NCBI RefSeq assembly: GCF_023517775.1
Contig: NZ_CP082904.1
Location: 2,728,001-2,792,000, forward strand
DNA length: 64,000 nucleotides
Origin: Mixta hanseatica
GTDB taxonomy: Bacteria; Pseudomonadota; Gammaproteobacteria; Enterobacterales; Enterobacteriaceae
Reading direction: 5' to 3'
Part shown: positions 26,860 to 36,601 of the stretch, piece after piece
Position numbering within the stretch: the stretch's first letter is position 1
Layout: every line of letters starts with the position of its first letter
The notes under the pieces: model-generated
Told to the model about the DNA's origin: nothing
What the model saw: the letters and a program-made list of their open reading frames with translations, nothing else
Database searches by the model: none
Made by a program: the position numbers and the translations under genes

Positions 26860-27441
26860 TTAGTCTTTATCAATCCGACTGGCGTCCGCGCCCTGCTGCC
26901 CTTTATATTTAGCATCTTCACGCCGGTTATACGGGCGGGCGGCGGGGCCGGACAGCGGTTCAAAGCTTAGCGCACCAATCAGCATACCAGGGCGCAAGGC
27001 CAACGGCAGCTTACCTGAATTATAGAACTCCAGCACGATTCGGCCCTGCCAGCCGGGATCGATACGGTGCGCGGTCACGTGTACCATCAGGCCCAGACGC
27101 GCCAGTGACGAACGGCCATCAAGCCAGCCGACCAGATCGTCAGGCAGCGTCACCGACTCCAGGGTCACGGCCAGCGCCAGTTCGCCCGGATGCAGATAAA
27201 ACGCCTCGCCTTCCGGCAGCACGATTTCATCGCTCATCACGCGATCGAGCGCGGCGCTGACCTCATGTTTCGGGCCGCTTAAATCGATAAAGGCTGCGGT
27301 ATGGCCACGGAAGGTACGAAACTGATTGCCCAGACGCACATCCACGGTGGCGCCGTTAATACGCTCCACCGGCGGACGCGGCGTAATCGCCAGCTTGCCG
27401 TTATCCAGCCAGGCTTCAATATCGCGGTCGCATAATCTCAT
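26860..27441 (-). CDS. dcd: dCTP deaminase
   Basis: A 193-residue cytosolic enzyme that deaminates dCTP to dUTP, the main source of dUMP for thymidylate synthesis. The family core [20 protein letters not shown], with the catalytic-site Arg-Ser-Ser, and [20 protein letters not shown] are present, as is the C-terminal nucleotide lid ([16 protein letters not shown]). Length equals that of E. coli Dcd. It lies 17 bases before asmA and 36 bases after udk, so the three are likely co-transcribed, as in E. coli. Confidence 0.97.
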   Translation of the reverse strand: MRLCDRDIEAWLDNGKLAITPRPPVERINGATVDVRLGNQFRTFRGHTAAFIDLSGPKHEVSAALDRVMSDEIVLPEGEAFYLHPGELALAVTLESVTLPDDLVGWLDGRSSLARLGLMVHVTAHRIDPGWQGRIVLEFYNSGKLPLALRPGMLIGALSFEPLSGPAARPYNRREDAKYKGQQGADASRIDKD

Positions 27442-27477
27442 CGCCGTTTACTCCTTTTTCTTCGCGTACTGACGGGC

Positions 27478-28119
27478 TTACTCAAAGAACTGGTTGATTT
27501 TCGCTTTCAGAATATCGATGGCGATGCGGTTTTTACCGCCGCGCGGCACAATAATATCGGCATATTGCTTGGAGGGTTCGATAAACTGCAGAAACATTGG
27601 GCGCACGGTTTTTTGATACTGCGCCATCACCGAATCCATCGAACGGCCGCGCTCGTTAACATCGCGCTTCATGCGACGCATCAGGCAGATATCCAGCGGC
27701 GTATCGACAAAGATCGAGAAGTTCATCTCTTCGCGCAGGCGCGCGTCGGTTAACAGCAGGATCCCTTCAAGAATGATCACCTTTTTCGGCTTCAGATGAA
27801 TGGTTTCCTGGGTACGGGTGTGTTCAACGTAGCTGTAAACCGGCAGTTCAATATGCTGGCCCGCTTTCAGGGCCTGAAGATGGTGCAGCAGCAAATCATG
27901 ATCCATCGCGCTGGGATGGTCATAGTTGGTTTTAATCCGCTCTTCCATAGTGAGGTGGCTTTGGTCTTTGTAATAACTGTCTTCAGGAATCACGCCGATA
28001 TGCTCATCGCCAACCTGCTCGCGAATTTCACGATACAGCGTGCTGGCAATTAAACTTTTTCCTGATGCGGATGCGCCTGCGATACCTACAATGACGCATT
28101 GATGGGACTTGTCAGTCAT
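27478..28119 (-). CDS. udk: Uridine kinase
   Basis: A 213-residue pyrimidine-salvage enzyme that phosphorylates uridine and cytidine with GTP or ATP. The P-loop is [18 protein letters not shown] near residue 12. The conserved [26 protein letters not shown] and YSVEHTR-type region ([14 protein letters not shown]) follow, then the [20 protein letters not shown] segment. Length and motifs equal E. coli Udk. It heads the udk-dcd-asmA group. Confidence 0.97.
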   Translation of the reverse strand: MTDKSHQCVIVGIAGASASGKSLIASTLYREIREQVGDEHIGVIPEDSYYKDQSHLTMEERIKTNYDHPSAMDHDLLLHHLQALKAGQHIELPVYSYVEHTRTQETIHLKPKKVIILEGILLLTDARLREEMNFSIFVDTPLDICLMRRMKRDVNERGRSMDSVMAQYQKTVRPMFLQFIEPSKQYADIIVPRGGKNRIAIDILKAKINQFFE

Positions 28120-28442
28120 AAAATTAAAGACCTGATAACTGTGTGACGTGGCGCCAGGCGATATCGAAACATCATCCTTAGCGTTCAGTCAGATATTGAG
28201 AGGATTAACTGGCGGCAATTATAGGGAGATCGCCGGTTTGATGCCAGAAAAAAGCGGCCTGCGCGCTGCTGGGCGCCGAAGCGCTGCGCGGAATGCCTGC
28301 TTTTCAGACTTTCTCCTTTGGCGCGGCCGCATTTCACCGATAAACTGCTGTCTGCGATCCAGCTCTCACTTTTCGTGGCAGCGTAGCGACGCCCCTTTCC
28401 GCCCGCGGGCGAAAGGCATACTCATAAACAGAAAGGTTGGCT
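28120..28442. other. Intergenic region between udk and the PAP2 gene
   Basis: Divergent upstream regions of udk (leftward) and the PAP2 phosphatase (rightward). A plus-strand frame starting at 28148 shows no family resemblance and has no ribosome-binding site. No repeat, RNA or clear operator was recognised. Confidence 0.5.
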
Positions 28443-29084
28443 ATGTCCTGGAGAACGATTACCTATTTTGGCGACAGCATGTTGCTGATCCCCACAGCAA
28501 TCCTTATCGCTCTGATCCTGCCGTGGAAAAGCAGCGACCGGCGCACGTTCTGGCTTTGGCTGCTGGCGTTTGGCCTGGCGGGTCTGGTCGTCAGCGTGTC
28601 GAAGATCCTGTTTATGGGATTTGGCATCGGCAGCGCCCGCTTTAACTTTACCGGATTCAGCGGGCACAGCGCGCTGTCGGCCACCCTTTGGCCGGTATTG
28701 ATGTGGCTCTTGTCTGGCCGTTTGCCCGCGTTCTGGCGCGGCGTAGCGGTCACCATCGGCTATATGGTGCCGCTGCTGGTCGGCGCGTCACGCCTGGTGC
28801 TGCTGGCGCATTCCAAAAGCGAAGTCGCCAGCGGCCTGCTGCTGGGCTTTACGCTCAGCACGCTGTTCCTGATCCACCAGCGTCATACGCAACTGAAAGG
28901 CTTTTCTCTGAAGCAGGCAAGCGCCGCGCTGGTAGTGCCGCTGGTTATTATCAGCCACGGTCGCATCGCCCCAACGCAAAACCTGCTGGCGCATTTTTCC
29001 GCCGGCATCGCCGGGCTGGAAAAACCCTGGACGCGAGCGGATCTGCTAAAACAGCGGCAGCCAGGCTATCAATCATTTGAATAA
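28443..29084 (+). CDS. PAP2-family membrane phosphatase
   Basis: A 213-residue protein with five or six hydrophobic spans and the three phosphatase motifs of the PAP2 superfamily in order: KILFMGFG around residue 56 (reduced motif 1), FSGHSALSATLWPVL around residue 74 (SGH), and ASRLVLLAHSKSEVASG around residue 120 (SR-x5-H-x3-[D/E]). The last acidic residue is Glu where Asp is usual. Members dephosphorylate lipid phosphates, for example undecaprenyl pyrophosphate or phosphatidylglycerophosphate. The ATG at 28443 has AAAGG at a good distance; an in-frame TTG two codons earlier is less likely. It lies between udk and dgcE, where E. coli has no such gene. The substrate is unknown. Confidence 0.8.
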   Translation: MSWRTITYFGDSMLLIPTAILIALILPWKSSDRRTFWLWLLAFGLAGLVVSVSKILFMGFGIGSARFNFTGFSGHSALSATLWPVLMWLLSGRLPAFWRGVAVTIGYMVPLLVGASRLVLLAHSKSEVASGLLLGFTLSTLFLIHQRHTQLKGFSLKQASAALVVPLVIISHGRIAPTQNLLAHFSAGIAGLEKPWTRADLLKQRQPGYQSFE

Positions 29085-29196
29085 GAGGGGTATTGTTGCG
29101 GTTGCCAACGGGTCGGCTTTACCATCCTGTGCTAGCATCTCCACAGTGATATAACGCCTGTGCATGTGCTTACAGGCAGGTTAGCCGGACCCGTGG

Positions 29197-32172
29197 ATGA
29201 CAACCAATACCCTTTCGCCCGCGCATAACATCTTCGCTGCTGTCAGGCCCGCTTTGCTGCTGGGCCTGTTCTGCTTTATCGCCTCGCTGTTTTGCCTGGC
29301 GCTGATGGCGATCGACAATCATCTTTCCCCCATCTGGTACGCCTCGGCGATCATGACGGCGGTGATATTCCGCCGCCGTGGCCAACAGATGACACTGCTG
29401 CTACTGGCCTGTATGGTTGGTACGCTATGCGCCAACCTGGCTGTTTTTGGCCCGCGCTGGCCGCTGTTCTCTTTCGTTTTTATCAATTCGCTGCAAAGCC
29501 TGCTGGGCGGCTATCTCCTGCGCATACTGCTTAAACCGAAAACGGCGCTCGATTCGCTGAGCAGCTGGTGGAAAATGGTCGTTGCGGCGAGCCTGCTGGC
29601 GCCGTTAGCCAGCGGCATAATGGCGCTCTGCTGGGCGCACTTTTCTGGCGGCGCGCCGAGCCTGCGCTTTTTCTCAACCTGGGTCTTGTCGGAAGTGATC
29701 GGTACGCTGGCGCTGCTCCCGCTTTGCCTGCTGTGGCAGCCGCGCTACCTGCGTTTGCAGGCACGGCAAGGCCAATTTATGGTGACGCTAATCACCCTGG
29801 CGGCGTCCTTATTACTCTGCTTTGTGGCGCTGCGTTTTCTGCCCTGGCCCTTTACTTTCGTTATGGTGATCCTGTTTTGGGTAGCGGTACGCCTGCCGCG
29901 CCTGGACGCCTTTCTGGTATTTTTCGCCAACGTTTCGCTGATATCGCTGCTGCTGGCGCTCCATTTGATCGATCTGCGCGCGGTTAGTCTCGCGTTTACC
30001 CTAACCGCGCCCTGGCTTCCTCTGCTGCTGATTTTGATCCCGAGCCATATCATGACCATGGTAATGCACGCCTTCCGCGAGGAAAAAAAGCACATCCGCG
30101 CCAGTGAAGAGATCAACCGACGGCTGATGGAGCGCATTACGCTGGCCAACGAAGCGGGCGGCATCGGCGTCTGGGAGTGGGACGTCATACGCAATGAGAT
30201 GAACTGGGATCGGCGCATGTTCGCTATTTACGAACTGGCGCCGAGCGTTGAGCCTACCTATCCGTTTTGGCTCAGCCGCCTGCTGCCGGAAGATCGCCCC
30301 CTCGCTCAGGAGGCGGTACGGCGCGCGCTGGAGGATAATATCCCCTTTAGCCTGGAGTGCCGGATCAATACCCGCCACGGCCTGCGCTATATTCGCACCC
30401 AGGCGGAGAGCCTGCGTAATGCCGACGGGCAGATAGCGCGCCTGCTGGGCATTAATCAGGACATAACCGAGCTGCGCCTGCTGACCGAAGCGCTATACCG
30501 TGAAAAAGAGCAGATGCTCATCACCCTGGATGCCATCGGCGAAGCGGTCATCAGTACCGACGAAGAGATGCGCGTAACCTTTATGAACCCGGTCGCCGAG
30601 GAGATGAGCGGCTGGACGCAGGAGCAGGCAGCAGGAAAACCGCTCGGCGATATTTTACGCATCACCCACGGCGTTTACGGTCCGCAGATAGAGAATATTC
30701 TACGCTGTGCGCTTCCCGGCGTCGTGACCGATCCCGATAGCGATCTGGTGCTGCATAACGCTGCGGGCGAGCATTTTGCTGTTGAGTACAGCCTGACGCC
30801 GCTGAAAACGCAGAGCGGGAAAAATATCGGCAACGTGATGGTCATGCAGGATGTAAGCGAATCACGTGAAATGCTGAAACGTCTGCACTACAGCGCCTCT
30901 CACGATACGCTAACGCGATTACCGAATCGGGCCAGCTTTGAACATCAGCTCAAGCGGCTGCTGCTCTCCGCCAGCGAACGGCAACAACAGCACGTGCTGG
31001 CATTTATCGATCTCGACCGCTTTAAGGCGGTCAATGACAGCGCCGGGCACGCGGCAGGTGATGCGTTGCTCATTGAGGTAGCCGAATTGATGAGGCACCG
31101 GTTGCGCAGCAACGATTTTCTGGCCCGTCTCGGCGGCGATGAGTTCGGCCTGCTGCTGACCGACTGTGAAATGAACGCCGCCCGGCAGGTGGTGCAGAGC
31201 ATCGTCACCGCGATTAACGATTACCGCTTTTTATGGGAAAGCAAACTGCACCGCATCGGGGCCAGCGCCGGGCTAACGTCAGTTAACCGCGATAACTGTC
31301 AGAGCAGCGAAGTCCTGGCGCAGGCGGATCTCGCCTGTTACCACGCCAAGCATAATGGCCGCGGACAGCTATCGGTGTATGAAACCCGCCTGCAGCGCGC
31401 GCCGCAGGCTGAACTTTCGCCGGAAGAGCAGGCGCGGATCATCGATACGCCGCCGCGCTGGCAGGCCTGGGCAGTTTCCACGCCGAACAAAACGCAGTCG
31501 GCTAATTTTCATCTTTTGCAGCCCCGCCTGATCAACGCGCAGGGACATGAAACCGATGTCGCCGATTTCCGCGCCACGTTACAGGATGAAACGCTGCGCC
31601 TGATGCTGGATCAGCGGTTAATTGAGAGTTTCTTTGCCCTTTACGCGCCGGGCATTGCCCGTAAAGGCTTAAATGTAGTATTGCCGCTGGCGGTCGAAAG
31701 CCAGCTGAATACGGCGTGGCAGAAAACGCTGTTTAGCCATCTCGACGCCAGCACGCTGCGCGACGACTCGCTGATTATCAGTCTGGAAACCCGTATGCTG
31801 TTGCAGCATAGCGAGGCTTTGCATTCTGTGCTGCTGCGCCTGCGCCAACAGGGCTGCCGCATCCTGCTGCGCGATTTCGGCCGCAACCTGGAGGCCTTTG
31901 AGCAGATCCCGCATGAGCAGATCGATTTTATCCAGCTGGCGCCCGATCTTACCGCCAACGTACATTTTAACCTGATGGATGAGATGCTGGTTTCGATTAT
32001 TCAGGGGCAGGCGCAGCGGCTGCATATCACTACCGTCGCTGGGCCGGTTGATCTGTCGATGACGCTGGCGACGCTGGCCGGCATCGGCATCGATGCCGCC
32101 TGGGGCGAGGCGGTTAACGGCTGCGAGCCGCTGAGCATCCTGCTGGAAAACGGCTTTTTCGCTATCAAATAG
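29197..32172 (+). CDS. dgcE: DgcE (YegE)-like diguanylate cyclase with degenerate EAL domain
   Basis: A 991-residue membrane-bound c-di-GMP enzyme. The N-terminal MASE1 region covers about residues 1-290 with eight or so hydrophobic segments. Two PAS domains follow (about 305-425 and 435-560; NADGQIARLLGINQDITELR ends the first). The GGDEF domain has RLGGDEFGLLL at residues 644-654, an intact active site, with RSND five residues before it, matching the RxxD inhibitory site. The C-terminal 220 residues resemble an EAL fold, but no EAL motif or metal-binding set is visible, so phosphodiesterase activity is unlikely. E. coli DgcE (YegE) has the same order but is longer and has three PAS domains. 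No strong ribosome-binding site precedes the chosen ATG. Confidence 0.88.
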   Translation: MTTNTLSPAHNIFAAVRPALLLGLFCFIASLFCLALMAIDNHLSPIWYASAIMTAVIFRRRGQQMTLLLLACMVGTLCANLAVFGPRWPLFSFVFINSLQSLLGGYLLRILLKPKTALDSLSSWWKMVVAASLLAPLASGIMALCWAHFSGGAPSLRFFSTWVLSEVIGTLALLPLCLLWQPRYLRLQARQGQFMVTLITLAASLLLCFVALRFLPWPFTFVMVILFWVAVRLPRLDAFLVFFANVSLISLLLALHLIDLRAVSLAFTLTAPWLPLLLILIPSHIMTMVMHAFREEKKHIRASEEINRRLMERITLANEAGGIGVWEWDVIRNEMNWDRRMFAIYELAPSVEPTYPFWLSRLLPEDRPLAQEAVRRALEDNIPFSLECRINTRHGLRYIRTQAESLRNADGQIARLLGINQDITELRLLTEALYREKEQMLITLDAIGEAVISTDEEMRVTFMNPVAEEMSGWTQEQAAGKPLGDILRITHGVYGPQIENILRCALPGVVTDPDSDLVLHNAAGEHFAVEYSLTPLKTQSGKNIGNVMVMQDVSESREMLKRLHYSASHDTLTRLPNRASFEHQLKRLLLSASERQQQHVLAFIDLDRFKAVNDSAGHAAGDALLIEVAELMRHRLRSNDFLARLGGDEFGLLLTDCEMNAARQVVQSIVTAINDYRFLWESKLHRIGASAGLTSVNRDNCQSSEVLAQADLACYHAKHNGRGQLSVYETRLQRAPQAELSPEEQARIIDTPPRWQAWAVSTPNKTQSANFHLLQPRLINAQGHETDVADFRATLQDETLRLMLDQRLIESFFALYAPGIARKGLNVVLPLAVESQLNTAWQKTLFSHLDASTLRDDSLIISLETRMLLQHSEALHSVLLRLRQQGCRILLRDFGRNLEAFEQIPHEQIDFIQLAPDLTANVHFNLMDEMLVSIIQGQAQRLHITTVAGPVDLSMTLATLAGIGIDAAWGEAVNGCEPLSILLENGFFAIK

Positions 32173-32271
32173 GTGCCCGTCGTCACGCAGGCGATGCGCA
32201 ACGCGCGAAACATTTGCCAGCCCCGATCGGCTCGGGTAAAGTCACCCCCTTTTTTCTCAAGGGGAGTCTTT

Positions 32272-33624
32272 ATGTTTATCGGTTTTGATTACGGAACGGC
32301 CAACTGTTCCGTGGCGGTGGTGGAAAATGGCGCGCCGCGGCTGCTTAAACTGGAAAAGGATTCTCCTTATCTGCCCTCTATGCTGTGCGGACCGACGCGC
32401 GAAGCGATCAGCGAATGGCTGTTCCGCCATCATCAGGTGCCGACGCCGGAAGCGGAAAATCAGGCGCTGCTGCGCCGCGCGATCGCCTTTAACCGCGAGG
32501 AAGATATCGAGGTGACGCCTGGCAGCGTGCACTTTGGCCTTGATGCGCTGGCACAGTATATGACCGACTCAGAAGAAGTCTGGTTTGTTAAATCGCCGAA
32601 ATCCTTTCTTGGCGCCAGCGGCCTGAAGCCGCAGCAGATCGCGCTGTTTGAAGATCTGGTTTGCGCCATGATGCTGCATATTCGTCAAACCGCCGAGCAA
32701 CAGCTGGAGAATACTATCGATCAGGCGGTGATTGGGCGTCCGGTTAACTTTCAGGGGCTGGGCGGCGAAGAGGCCAACCAGCAGGCGCAGGGCATTCTGG
32801 CGCGCGCCGCCAGCCGCGCCGGCTTTCGCGATGTGATCTTTCAGTTTGAGCCGGTGGCGGCGGGACTCGACTTCGAAGCCACGCTGCAGGAAGAAAAACG
32901 GGTGCTGGTGGTGGATATCGGCGGCGGTACCACCGACTGCAGTATGCTGTTGATGGGCCCGCAGTGGCATAACCGCGCCGATCGCACCAGCAGCCTGCTG
33001 GGCCACAGCGGCTGTCGCGTCGGCGGTAACGATTTGGATATCGCGCTGGCCTATAAAGAGCTGATGCCGCTGCTGGGACTGGGCGGAGAAACGCAAAAAG
33101 GCACCGCCCTGCCCGCCCTGCCCTGGTGGAACGCGGTGGCGATCAACGATGTGCCGGCGCAAAGCGATTTTTATTCGGCCGCCTGCCGCAAGCTGCTGCA
33201 GGATTTAATCCGCGATGCGCGCCAGCCGGAAAAAGTGCAGCGCCTGCTGAAAGTCTGGCAGCAGCGTCTCAGCTATCGACTGGTACGGGCGGCGGAAGAG
33301 AGCAAAATCGCGCTCTCCGATCGGACGGAAACCAGCGCCGCGCTGGCGTTTATCGAGGCCGGGCTCAGCACCGAGATCGGCAGCAAAGGGCTGGAAGCGG
33401 CCATTGCCGCGCCGCTGGATCGCATTCAGGAACAGGTCAGACTGGCGCTGGAAACCAGCGGCACCACGCCGGATGTTATCTACCTGACCGGCGGCAGCGC
33501 TCGCTCTCCGCTGTTACGCCAGGCGCTGCAGCAGCAACTGCCGACCATCCCGCTCGCTTCCGGCGATGATTTCGGCTCGGTCACCGCCGGGCTGGCCCGT
33601 TGGGCGCAAATCATGTTCGCCTGA
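32272..33624 (+). CDS. yegD: YegD, Hsp70-like (DnaK-type) chaperone homologue
   Basis: A 450-residue actin/Hsp70-fold ATPase without the DnaK substrate-binding domain. Phosphate-1 is MFIGFDYGTANCSVAVVENG at the N-terminus; phosphate-2 is VLVVDIGGGTTDCSMLLMG near residue 212; the adenosine motif is VIYLTGGSARSPLLRQAL near the end. The start at 32272 has AAGGGGAG five bases upstream and yields exactly the length of E. coli YegD; the longer frame from 32173 lacks such a site. Its partner and function are not established. It is followed by a hairpin terminator. Confidence 0.95.
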   Translation: MFIGFDYGTANCSVAVVENGAPRLLKLEKDSPYLPSMLCGPTREAISEWLFRHHQVPTPEAENQALLRRAIAFNREEDIEVTPGSVHFGLDALAQYMTDSEEVWFVKSPKSFLGASGLKPQQIALFEDLVCAMMLHIRQTAEQQLENTIDQAVIGRPVNFQGLGGEEANQQAQGILARAASRAGFRDVIFQFEPVAAGLDFEATLQEEKRVLVVDIGGGTTDCSMLLMGPQWHNRADRTSSLLGHSGCRVGGNDLDIALAYKELMPLLGLGGETQKGTALPALPWWNAVAINDVPAQSDFYSAACRKLLQDLIRDARQPEKVQRLLKVWQQRLSYRLVRAAEESKIALSDRTETSAALAFIEAGLSTEIGSKGLEAAIAAPLDRIQEQVRLALETSGTTPDVIYLTGGSARSPLLRQALQQQLPTIPLASGDDFGSVTAGLARWAQIMFA

Positions 33625-33632
33625 CGCCGCCT

Positions 33633-33668
33633 CCGGGTTAATCCGCCAGGGTTAACCCGGCTTCTCTC
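33633..33668 (+). terminator. Rho-independent-like terminator after yegD
   Basis: CCGGGTTAA and TTAACCCGG form a perfect 9-bp stem with a ten-base loop (33633-33660), followed by the pyrimidine-rich tract CTTCTCTC. It starts eight bases past the yegD stop. Confidence 0.65.
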
Positions 33669-33807
33669 TCCTGACTCTTCAGCGCGGCTTAAGCTGGCGG
33701 CATCGCCGCTGCGGGTTGGCCATAACGCTTCATAACAATTAACGCTTTTTATCCACAAGCGCATGTTAGCATTTCAGCCCCGTGATCAAACTATGGATAG
33801 GGTTATC

Positions 33808-34062
33808 GTGAGCCTGTGGAGTTTCTCTTTTCAACAGTATCTCGCTTTCGCGCTGCTGCTGGTTTTACTGTACCGCTATACCGGGATGATGGTATGTCTG
33901 GCGCTGATGGCAGTGGGAATTGCATTATGGCGCGTCTGTTATGGCGAAGCCTTGCCGGCGCTGCTGATTCTGTTGCTGATCGGTAGTGCGTTAGGGATGC
34001 TACTTTTTTACGCGGAGCGCTATCGTACAACACGCAAGACCCCGCGCCTTTACGCTGAATGA
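33808..34062 (+). CDS. Possible small inner-membrane protein
   Basis: An 84-residue frame with at least two hydrophobic helices (YLAFALLLVLLYRYTGMMV and ALPALLILLLIGSALGMLLF) and a basic C-terminal tail (ERYRTTRKTPRLYAE). The GTG at 33808 is preferred because AGGG lies five bases upstream; ATGs at 33763 and 33793 are in frame but have poorer sites. It sits alone between yegD and the aldo/keto reductase and ends shortly before a shared terminator. No family is recognised. The organised membrane-protein pattern and the ribosome-binding site favour a real gene. Confidence 0.5.
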   Translation: MSLWSFSFQQYLAFALLLVLLYRYTGMMVCLALMAVGIALWRVCYGEALPALLILLLIGSALGMLLFYAERYRTTRKTPRLYAE

Positions 34063-34087
34063 TGAACTGGCATAAGGAGTAAACCAT

Positions 34088-34112
34088 AAAAAAGCGCCCG
34101 CAGGCGCCTTTT
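34088..34112. terminator. Bidirectional terminator between convergent genes
   Basis: An A-run, the stem GCGCC/GGCGC with a CGCA loop, and TTTT lie between the small membrane protein gene and the aldo/keto reductase gene, so it can stop transcription from both sides. Confidence 0.7.
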
Positions 34113-34136
34113 GTCGGACTGTTTTGTCGGGCTGGC

Positions 34137-35102
34137 TTAATACTGGCTGGCCTGAGTGATTTTCTCCACTTCATCCAGATTCAACCGCAGCTGCGCCGCT
34201 TTCACCAGCTCATTCAGCTGCTCCAGCGAAGTGGCGCTCACAATGGGCGCGGTAATGCCCGGACGCACAATCTGCCAGGCCAGCGCAACCTGCGTCGGCG
34301 TAATGCCGCGCGCCTGCGATACGTCATCCAGCGCCTGCAGAATCCGCAGGCCGCGCTCGTTAAGGTATTTATCTACCACGCCCTGTCCGCGCTTACTCTT
34401 GCTGGCATCTTCCGGGCGACGATATTTGCCGCTTAAAAAACCGCTGGCCAGCGAATAGTAGTTGATCACGCCAAGGCCATTTTCCGTGGCAACCTGTTCC
34501 AGACCGCTTTCATACTCCTGCCGATCGTAGAGGTTATACTCCGGCTGCAGGGTTTCATAACGCGCCAGGCCATTCTCTTCACTCACCTTCAACGCCTGAC
34601 GCAGGCGATCCGCAGAGTAATTAGAGGCACCGATCGCGCGCACCTTACCCTCTTTAATCAGATCGTCGAACGCTTTTAACGTCTCTTCCAGCGGGGTTTG
34701 ATCGTCATCGCGATGCGCCTGGTAGAGATCGATATAGTCGGTTTGCAGACGACGCAGGGAATCTTCTACCGCCTGACGAATATATTTCGCCGACAGCCCG
34801 GTTTTTTCCGGCGACAGTTCCATACCGACTTTGGTAGCCAACACGATTTTGTCGCGTTTGCCGGTTTTCTTCAGCCAGTTGCCAATGATGGTTTCCGATT
34901 CTCCCCCTTTGTTGCCCGGCGCCCAGCGTGAATAAACATCAGCGGTATCAATGAACCACAGCCCTTTTTCCACCAAAGCATCCAGCAGAGAGAAAGAGGT
35001 TTCCTGGTCCACGGTCCAGCCAAAAACGTTGCCGCCAAAGGTAAGCGTAGGAACTTCAATGCCGCTGTGCCCAAGCTGACGGGTTTCAATCTGGTTCATC
35101 AT
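34137..35102 (-). CDS. Aldo/keto reductase
   Basis: A 321-residue NADPH-dependent oxidoreductase of the AKR superfamily, a single-domain TIM barrel. The catalytic tetrad regions are visible: FIDTADVYSRWAPG (Asp and Tyr) near residue 52, IVLATKVGMELS (Lys) near residue 88, and DLYQAHRDDDQTPLEETL (His) near residue 129. The cofactor end has GVINYYSLASGFLSGKYR and PIVSATSLEQLNELVKA. ATG codons at 35102 and 35099 are both possible, with AGGAGAA just upstream. It is divergent from mdtA. Substrates of such enzymes are broad; none can be assigned here. Confidence 0.9.
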   Translation of the reverse strand: MMNQIETRQLGHSGIEVPTLTFGGNVFGWTVDQETSFSLLDALVEKGLWFIDTADVYSRWAPGNKGGESETIIGNWLKKTGKRDKIVLATKVGMELSPEKTGLSAKYIRQAVEDSLRRLQTDYIDLYQAHRDDDQTPLEETLKAFDDLIKEGKVRAIGASNYSADRLRQALKVSEENGLARYETLQPEYNLYDRQEYESGLEQVATENGLGVINYYSLASGFLSGKYRRPEDASKSKRGQGVVDKYLNERGLRILQALDDVSQARGITPTQVALAWQIVRPGITAPIVSATSLEQLNELVKAAQLRLNLDEVEKITQASQY

Positions 35103-35368
35103 TGTTCTCCTGAATTAATGTATTGCCAACCTGTTGATGAGCGTAGCAAACATCTGTGCTTCTGTATCGGTTTCTGATGCCCTGCTCCTGTTTGTCTCAT
35201 CCGGCAAGATCGCGGATACTTACGACAGCCTTACGGGCACCTTACAGTTATTCTTAATTCCTTCATTTTTTTGCCCTGTTTGCTACATACACTGGTTTAC
35301 TCTGCGGGGAGTGGCTTATCGCCCCGCCTGGGACCCCTGATTACACTGCCGGAGAGCAATAAACAGCA

Positions 35369-36601
35369 ATGAATGCCTCACGCTCTAACACTAAAAAAAT
35401 CCTGTTATTGATTCTTATCGCGCTGGTCGCCGTTGCCGGTTATTTTTTCTGGCCGAAAGGTGATGGCGATGGCGCCACCTCTTCTTCTCAACAGCAGCAG
35501 CGCGGCAAGGGCGGCCGACGTAATATGCCGCTGGCGCCGGTACAGGCCGCCACCGCGCAGACGCAAAGCGTACCGCAATATTTTTCCGGTCTGGGCACCG
35601 TTACCGCCGCCAATACGGTCACGGTGCGTAGCCGCGTCGACGGCCAACTGATGGCGATTCATTTTCAGGAAGGGCAACAGGTGGAAGCGGGCCAGCTGCT
35701 GGCGGAAATCGATCCGCGTCCTTATCAGGTGGCGCTGGCGCAGGCGCAGGGGCAACTGGCGCGCGATAAGGCGACGCTGGCTAACGCCCAGCGCGATCTG
35801 GCGCGCTATCAGAAGCTGGCGCAGACCCATCTGGTCTCGCAGCAGGAGCTGGATACGCAGCGCTCGCTGGTGAGTGAAACCCAGGGCACCATCAAGGCGG
35901 ATGAAGCCAGCGTTGCCAGCGCCGAGCTGAATCTGACCTACAGCCGTATTACCGCGCCGATTGCCGGACGCGTCGGCCTGAAGCAGGTGGATATCGGCAA
36001 CTATATTACCAGCGGCGATACCACCGGCCTGGTGGTGCTAACGCAAACCCATCCGATCGATGTGCTGTTCAGCCTGCCGGAAAATACCATCCAGGCGATT
36101 TTGCAGGCGCAAAAAGCGGGCCAGCCGCTGCTGGTAGAGGCCTGGGACCGCAGCAACAGCACCCTGTTGACGCAGGGCGATCTGCTGAGCCTGGATAACC
36201 AGATTGATACCACTACCGGCACCATCAAGCTGAAGGCCCGCTTCAGCAATGAAGACGATCGTCTGTTTCCCAATCAGTTTGTTAATGCGCGCCTGAAGGT
36301 GGATACGCTGCATGACGCGGTAGTGATCCCGGTCGCCGCGTTACAGATGGGCAGCGAAGGCAATTTTGTCTGGGTGGTCAACAGTGAGAATAAAGTGAGT
36401 AAGAAAAGCGTTAAGGCGGGCCTGCAGGATAGCGAAAAAGTAGTGATTAGCGCCGGGCTGAATGCCGGCGAACGCGTGGTGACCGACGGGCTGGATCGTC
36501 TGACCGAAGGAGCGGCGGTTGACGTTGTCGCGCCGCAGTCCACGCCGCTAACCAGCGATAAAGCGACCCAGCCCGCGCGCGCTAAAGGAGATCGCGCCTG
36601 A
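35369..36601 (+). CDS. mdtA: MdtA, membrane-fusion subunit of the MdtABC RND efflux pump
   Basis: A 410-residue periplasmic adaptor. An N-terminal hydrophobic anchor ([18 protein letters not shown]) is followed by a biotinyl-lipoyl-like domain split by a coiled-coil hairpin ([20 protein letters not shown] and the Gln/Ala-rich helices to about residue 165). A beta-barrel follows ([31 protein letters not shown]) and then a C-terminal proximal domain. The pump exports bile salts, novobiocin and other compounds in E. coli. It begins the mdtABCD-baeSR operon, whose order equals E. coli, where BaeR activates it. I found no convincing BaeR box in the 266 bases upstream. Confidence 0.96.
   Translation: MNASRSNTKKILLLILIALVAVAGYFFWPKGDGDGATSSSQQQQRGKGGRRNMPLAPVQAATAQTQSVPQYFSGLGTVTAANTVTVRSRVDGQLMAIHFQEGQQVEAGQLLAEIDPRPYQVALAQAQGQLARDKATLANAQRDLARYQKLAQTHLVSQQELDTQRSLVSETQGTIKADEASVASAELNLTYSRITAPIAGRVGLKQVDIGNYITSGDTTGLVVLTQTHPIDVLFSLPENTIQAILQAQKAGQPLLVEAWDRSNSTLLTQGDLLSLDNQIDTTTGTIKLKARFSNEDDRLFPNQFVNARLKVDTLHDAVVIPVAALQMGSEGNFVWVVNSENKVSKKSVKAGLQDSEKVVISAGLNAGERVVTDGLDRLTEGAAVDVVAPQSTPLTSDKATQPARAKGDRA

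Noticed and set aside
28148..28645. 165-codon plus-strand frame between udk and the PAP2 gene
   Set aside because: Overlaps the PAP2 gene in another frame, shows no family features, and has no ribosome-binding site.
35103..35368. Possible BaeR box upstream of mdtA (TTCCTTCATTTTTTTGCC around 35258)
   Set aside because: Only about half the positions fit the BaeR consensus as I recall it; too weak to list as a site.
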